Shown piece after piece: positions 63,959 to 64,000 of a stretch of DNA of 64,000 nucleotides; position 1 is the stretch's first letter; every line of letters starts with the position of its first letter. The stretch is from Paralithodes platypus (lineage: Eukaryota; Arthropoda; Malacostraca; Decapoda; Lithodidae): the NCBI GenBank assembly GCA_032716605.1, contig CM064509.1:40024924-40088923 (forward strand), in the 5' to 3' direction. The notes under the pieces are model-generated. The model was not told the DNA's origin. It saw nothing but the letters and a program-made list of their open reading frames with translations, and searched no databases. Position numbers and translations under genes: made by a program.

Positions 63959-64000
63959 TTAACCCTTCTGGCCCGGGGGCGCTATCCTAAGGACGTTATT

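Overview
Eukaryotic, repeat-rich nuclear DNA, most likely from an arthropod and probably a decapod crustacean. The reasons are split genes with GT-AG introns, short (TTAGG)n tracts of the arthropod telomere type, many GGCCTA-type motifs, and several tRNA-headed SINEs and non-LTR retrotransposon lineages together. The species is an inference.

Two host loci are clear. (1) The 5' half of a 5-oxoprolinase gene (OPLAH type, + strand) lies from 22711 to 62275. Ten coding exons join in perfect phase into 541 codons plus one base, with introns of 1.0 to 15.8 kb, and the gene runs off the right edge. The enzyme converts 5-oxoproline to glutamate in the gamma-glutamyl cycle. (2) Two nearly identical intronless protein-kinase genes with an acidic tail (2051-3370 and 12245-13564, both - strand) sit in two copies of a segmental duplication (1-6576 and from 10306 or earlier to 14560). 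A possible last exon of an unidentified, perhaps zinc-finger, protein lies between them (7948-8436, + strand).

Layout. 1-6576: duplication copy 1, carrying kinase A and, only in this copy, a truncated Ty3/gypsy-type LTR element with a 5-bp target duplication. 6577-10305: a TTAA-flanked MITE, a 43-bp minisatellite, the putative terminal exon and a repeat pair. 10306-14560: duplication copy 2 with kinase B. 14083-22390: LINE remnants, including a 5.5-kb purine-rich LINE with a PHD-like and SGNH-esterase-like ORF1. 22440-62275: OPLAH, with introns filled by nested mobile elements. 62276-64000: intron 10 with a MITE, a long SINE and a LINE piece.

The window records a legible history of insertions. 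At least five transposon families have TTAA at both ends (piggyBac-like MITEs). LINEs sit inside other LINEs and inside terminal-inverted-repeat elements, with target-site duplications of 12 to 20 bp that can be read directly. Six kinds of tRNA-like SINE head are present, and an 18-copy tandem array of one 24-bp unit with no visible unit-to-unit change lies in OPLAH intron 9. I found no intact tRNA or rRNA gene, no CRISPR array and no prokaryotic operon. I did not find a clearly new multi-gene system. The least explained items are the duplicated acidic-tailed kinase, the tRNA-headed ~530-bp repeat that also occurs as a tandem dimer, the SINE/LINE tail sharing, and the TTAA MITE swarm.
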